From: Ruegeria lacuscaerulensis
GTDB taxonomy: Bacteria; Pseudomonadota; Alphaproteobacteria; Rhodobacterales; Rhodobacteraceae
Length of the DNA: 64,000 bases
NCBI RefSeq assembly: GCF_013033355.1
Contig: NZ_WQDY01000002.1
Location: 310,001-374,000 of the forward strand
Reading direction: 5' to 3'
Part shown: positions 60,893-64,000 of the stretch, piece by piece
Position numbering within the stretch: position 1 is the stretch's first letter
How the letters are laid out: each line of letters begins with the position of its first letter
Translations under genes and position numbers: made by a program
Notes under the pieces: generated by a model
Database searches by the model: none
Seen by the model: the letters and a program-made list of their open reading frames with translations, nothing else
What the model was told of the DNA's origin: nothing

Positions 60893-61855
60893 TTACGCCA
60901 GCAATGTGACGATGTAGACCGCATAGAGCAGGGTCAACAGCAAGCCCCACACTCGCGTGATATCTTTCTTGAAAAACACGAACGGGATCAGCAGCAATGA
61001 TGCGCCCAGCATGACCCACAGATCGAATTGCAGGAACTCGGGATCAACCGGAATTCGTCCGACCAATGTCGCGATACCGACAATGGCCAACAGGTTGAAC
61101 ATGTTTGACCCGATCACGTTACCTAGCGCAACGTCTGCCTGACGCCGCAACGCCGCCATAACAGTCGTGGCCAATTCGGGCAGAGACGTACCGACCGCCA
61201 CCAAAGTCAGACCGATAATCGTTTCACTGATCCCATAGGTGCGCGCGATCACGGTTGCGTTTTCGACCAGCAGATGCGCGCCCATCGGCAATCCGATCAG
61301 ACCCAGCAGCAGATAGATCGCGACCTTCCAGTACGGCATATCCGGGTCGGCCTCTTCGAGACCATCCAGTTCTTCGTCATCGTTGCAAGCCTCACCACAG
61401 GCTTTCCGATGGGCATGGGCCTCGCGGAAGGCATTCCAAAGGACCAGAGCCAGTGCAGCCAGCAGGATACCTCCGCTGACCAGATTGAATTCGCCCAAGA
61501 AAGCCAACCCAATAAACAACACTGTGGCCATGATCATGAAGACATAGTTCTTGCGGCTGTCGCATTCGCTTGTGTGCAAAGTGGCAAGCAACGCTGGAAG
61601 GCCCAGTACCAGCAGGATGTTGGCCGTGTTCGACCCGACCACGTTGCCGAGCGCAATACCCGGCGCGTTTTCCTTGATCGCACTGATAGCGATCAACAAT
61701 TCAGGCGCCGAAGTGCCAAAGGCCACAATCGTCAGACTGACGATCAACGCAGGTACGCCCAGACGCAGGCTCAGGTTTACCGCACCACGCACAAGCGCAT
61801 CCCCTGCCAGCAACAGGATCAGCAATCCGAGGCCGGATAACAGCCATGCCGTCAT
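60893..61855 (-). CDS. Calcium/sodium antiporter
   Basis: A 320-residue CaCA-family cation exchanger with about ten helices and two alpha-repeats: GTSAPELLIAI in the first half and GTSLPELATTV in the second, carrying the ion-binding Glu and nearby Asn. The central loop is acidic (NDDEELDGLEEADPD). It resembles E. coli YrbG. ATG 61855 overlaps the zinc-ribbon gene's stop (ATGA). Confidence 0.94.
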   Translation of the reverse strand: MTAWLLSGLGLLILLLAGDALVRGAVNLSLRLGVPALIVSLTIVAFGTSAPELLIAISAIKENAPGIALGNVVGSNTANILLVLGLPALLATLHTSECDSRKNYVFMIMATVLFIGLAFLGEFNLVSGGILLAALALVLWNAFREAHAHRKACGEACNDDEELDGLEEADPDMPYWKVAIYLLLGLIGLPMGAHLLVENATVIARTYGISETIIGLTLVAVGTSLPELATTVMAALRRQADVALGNVIGSNMFNLLAIVGIATLVGRIPVDPEFLQFDLWVMLGASLLLIPFVFFKKDITRVWGLLLTLLYAVYIVTLLA

Positions 61856-62022
61856 GTACGGCCTCCTTTTTTGCAGGCGCAGGGGCCTTTACCGATCCTG
61901 AACCGCCCGCAGCGCGGACACCGTGCCGATTGCAACCTTTTCTGTCCGGGAAAACGCAGCTTACCAAACATGGCCAACACGCCCATGGCGATCAGGAAGA
62001 GGGTGACAATCTTGATAATCAC
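61852..62022 (-). CDS. Small membrane protein with C-terminal zinc-ribbon
   Basis: A 56-residue protein: one transmembrane helix (about residues 3-20) and a C-terminal CPRCGRFRIGKGPCAC, a CxxC-x9-CxC arrangement fit to bind one zinc. GTG 62022 directly follows the sppA stop with one base between; ATG 62043 would overlap sppA by 20 bp. Its stop overlaps the antiporter start. I recall similar small proteins in roseobacters but know no function. Confidence 0.68.
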   Translation of the reverse strand: MIIKIVTLFLIAMGVLAMFGKLRFPGQKRLQSARCPRCGRFRIGKGPCACKKGGRT

Positions 62023-62023
62023 G

Positions 62024-62821
62024 TCACAACCCAAAACGCGCATACGCCGCGCGTTCCTCAAGCCCTGCAATCGCATCTTGTGCCAAAGAAGCACCGAACC
62101 GGGACCACAAAGGTTTCCGCAAACCATAGCGCCGGAATTTTACCTTGTCGCCGAACCGCTCTTGCATCTTGGGTTTCAGATGAGCAATCCCGTCGATCAA
62201 TCCCAATTCCTGCGCGCGACGCGCCAGCCAAATCTCGCCGGTGAACAGGTCCTGACTCTCATCCAGTTTTCCATCACGCCGGGTTTTGACATGGGCGATG
62301 AAATTTTCGTGAATATCACCCAAAAGGCGCTCTAGCCGGGCAACGTCCTCTTTCTTTTCGGGCGAGAACGGGTCGAGCATGGATTTCGACTCTCCGGCCG
62401 TATGCACGCGCCGCTCGATCCCCTGACGTTTCAAAAGTACATGCGCGCCAAAGCCGGATGAGATCACTCCGATGGACCCCAGAACCGAACTGTCGTCTGC
62501 ATAAATCTCGTCAGCGGCAGCTGCCAGCCAATACCCGCCCGAGGCGGCGACGTCTTCGACAAATGCTATGACAGGAACGTTTAATTCCTCAGATAACCGC
62601 CGAATACGCGCACCGATCAAAGAACTTTGAACCGGTGAGCCACCAGGCGAGTTGACCTCGAGCGCGACGGCGGCGGGTTTGCCTTTGCGAAAGGCTTTCT
62701 CAAGAACCGGGGCCAGCGACGTGTCGGACATCGACCCTCGGCCGGCCATTCCGATGGCTCCGGACAGACGCACAATGGCCACGCATGGCTGCTTTTTGAC
62801 AAAGGGCAGGCTGAGTTTCAT
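62024..62821 (-). CDS. S49 family serine peptidase (SppA-like)
   Basis: Signal-peptide peptidase-like enzymes degrade leftover signal peptides at the membrane. The 265-residue protein is the short (half-size, bacterial SppA36) form. The catalytic Ser lies in VAASGGYW (S94) and the Lys in ESKSMLDPFS (K146); EVNSPGGS is also conserved. No N-terminal membrane helix is evident. Starts at 62821 (MKLSLPF) or 62845 are both possible; neither has a good ribosome-binding site. Confidence 0.9.
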   Translation of the reverse strand: MKLSLPFVKKQPCVAIVRLSGAIGMAGRGSMSDTSLAPVLEKAFRKGKPAAVALEVNSPGGSPVQSSLIGARIRRLSEELNVPVIAFVEDVAASGGYWLAAAADEIYADDSSVLGSIGVISSGFGAHVLLKRQGIERRVHTAGESKSMLDPFSPEKKEDVARLERLLGDIHENFIAHVKTRRDGKLDESQDLFTGEIWLARRAQELGLIDGIAHLKPKMQERFGDKVKFRRYGLRKPLWSRFGASLAQDAIAGLEERAAYARFGL

Positions 62822-62934
62822 GGGAGCCGATGTAGAGTGCGCCATTGTGCTAAACAAGGGACCGTTTGAACGTTAGATGCAGCCGGATCACATTTCCCGG
62901 AGTTGATGGGCAAAAATGCAACGCCAAACGTACC

Positions 62935-63696
62935 CTAGCTGCGAATGCGCCAGCCGGTTTTGAAAATCCACCAGATGATGCCAAGGCAAATGCCTGTAAA
63001 GACCACGATTGCCAGTAAGCTGAAGCCTATCGGCACATCCGCCAGCCCATAAAACGACCATCTGAAACCTGAAATCAGATAGACTACCGGATTGAACAAT
63101 GTGATCGTTTGCCAAACCGGCGGCAGCATCGAGATCGAATAGAATGTGCCCCCCAAAAAGATCAACGGCGTTACCACCAGTTGCGGCACCAGTGACATCT
63201 GCTCGAAGTTGCCTGCCCAGATGCCAATTATGAATCCAAGCAATGAGAAACTGAGGCAAGTCAGCACCAGAAAAGCCACCATCGCCAGCGGATGTTCGAT
63301 CCGTAAATCCACAAAAAACGTCGCCGTGATCAGGATCACCACCCCTACAAAAAGCGCCTTGGTCGCCGCCGCCCCCACATAGCCGACCACGATCTCGATA
63401 AAGTTCACAGGGGCCGAGAGCAGCTCGTAGATCGTGCCAAGGAATTTGGGGAAATAAATCCCGAAAGACGCGTTCGATATCGACAACGTCACCACCGACA
63501 GCATGATCAAACCCGGCACGATGAACGCGCCATAGGATACGCCCTCAACTTCTTGGATACGACTGCCGATCGCAGTACCGAAGACGACGAAATACAAAGA
63601 GGTCGACAGAACCGGAGACAAAAAGCTCTGTGCCAGCGTCCGGAAGAACCGGGCCATTTCGAACCGGTAAATAGAAGCGATTGCGGACCAGTTCAT
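62935..63696 (-). CDS. ABC-2 type transporter permease
   Basis: A 253-residue inner-membrane permease with six hydrophobic helices and the ABC-2 signature near the C-terminal part ([39 protein letters not shown] in parts). This layout is shared by polysaccharide, lipid and drug exporters such as YadH/NodJ. ATG 63696 overlaps the ATPase stop by four bases. Substrate unknown. Confidence 0.93.
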   Translation of the reverse strand: MNWSAIASIYRFEMARFFRTLAQSFLSPVLSTSLYFVVFGTAIGSRIQEVEGVSYGAFIVPGLIMLSVVTLSISNASFGIYFPKFLGTIYELLSAPVNFIEIVVGYVGAAATKALFVGVVILITATFFVDLRIEHPLAMVAFLVLTCLSFSLLGFIIGIWAGNFEQMSLVPQLVVTPLIFLGGTFYSISMLPPVWQTITLFNPVVYLISGFRWSFYGLADVPIGFSLLAIVVFTGICLGIIWWIFKTGWRIRS

Positions 63697-64000
63697 GCGG
63701 GCTCTCCCGACACCAGATTGACAAATATTTCTTCCAGGCTCGACTGGCGGGTCTGCACGTCGCGCAGAATGAGCCCGGCTTGCGCCACATCGTTCAGCAA
63801 CGTGGTGATGCCGGTGCGGTCGGCATGGGTATCGTAGGTATAAATCAGGGCATCGCCATTGCCATTCAGCGTCAGGTTATGCGCTGCAAGACTGTCGGGG
63901 ATCGACGCGATGGGATCGGTCAACATGACTTCGATCTGCTTCTTGCCCATTTGCGCCATCAGAGTGTTCTTGTCCTGAACCAGCAGCAATTCGCCTTTGT
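63693..64000 (-). CDS. ABC transporter ATP-binding protein, C-terminal part (runs off window)
   Basis: Only the last 102 residues are in the window. They hold no Walker motifs, but the sequence ends in [14 protein letters not shown], the usual C-terminus of ABC-2 ATPases (SLEDVFL), and the gene overlaps the permease by ATGA. The N-terminal ATPase core lies beyond base 64000. Together they form an exporter of the YadG/YadH kind. Confidence 0.88.
   Translation of the reverse strand, partial: KGELLLVQDKNTLMAQMGKKQIEVMLTDPIASIPDSLAAHNLTLNGNGDALIYTYDTHADRTGITTLLNDVAQAGLILRDVQTRQSSLEEIFVNLVSGEPA

Overview
The window is about 64 kb of GC-rich bacterial chromosome. Gene content and protein style point to an alphaproteobacterium of the order Rhodobacterales, roseobacter clade. 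Supporting signs are the aa3-oxidase subunit IV mini-gene, a COQ9-family protein, ubiquinone prenyltransferase, ETF-ubiquinone oxidoreductase, a DmdC-like acyl-CoA dehydrogenase, a pyrB cluster with a degenerate dihydroorotase, and an AsnC/Lrp regulator divergent from alanine dehydrogenase. I see no rRNA or tRNA gene, CRISPR array, prophage, insertion sequence or integrase. Genes are densely packed, with many ATGA or TGATG overlaps, and no gene-free stretch exceeds 300 bases.

Layout. 1-2541: the 5' part of ETF-QO, soxR with a divergent VOC gene behind a SoxR-type promoter, and greA. 2556-8364: a membrane protein, then a reverse-strand molybdenum-cofactor operon (fdhD, unknown membrane protein, mobA, mobB, moeA) whose first gene shares its start region with divergent azlCD. 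8353-14860: a reverse-strand run of acyl-CoA dehydrogenase, MBL hydrolase, unknown protein, glycerophosphodiester phosphodiesterase, phospholipase A2-like secreted protein, cytochrome oxidase subunit IV and a lipoprotein. 14997-25373: tsaC/sua5, yqgE, a DsbD-alpha-like protein, a Nudix hydrolase, an RND efflux pair, moaB, a LysE exporter, a phosphoesterase and uracil-DNA glycosylase.

25447-30605: a cysteine-knot-like secreted protein, then the pyrB operon (pyrB, three uncharacterised membrane genes, a catalytically degenerate dihydroorotase, plsY and a small unknown gene). 30801-39510: a YHS protein, a small outer-membrane barrel, two quinone oxidoreductase paralogues around a DUF2189-like membrane protein, a COQ9-like protein, rpsU, a CAP-domain protein with acidic repeats, PPK2 and a CPBP protease. 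39511-43624: lrp/ald, a large perfect inverted repeat, mscS, a glutathione transferase and ytoQ. 43693-53212: pheT, an esterase, pheS with a small companion gene, glutamate-cysteine ligase, a membrane protein, a GNAT protein, rsmE and ubiA. 53278-64000: an OmpA-family protein with a coiled-coil partner, moaE, moaD, pgsA, an EamA transporter, uvrC, an AT-rich spacer with a DnaA box, a pteridine-reductase-like SDR, a Ca/Na antiporter, a zinc-ribbon mini-protein, sppA, and an ABC-2 permease with its ATPase, which runs off the window.

Most of this is core metabolism. Molybdenum-cofactor genes occur in three places (3.5-7.3, 22.8 and 55.5-56.2 kb). The least explained pieces are the phospholipase A2-like/GDPD pair, the 26-cysteine repeat protein, the three-gene insert and degenerate dihydroorotase of the pyrB operon, and the inverted repeat after ald. 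I found no clear-cut new defence or mobile system.
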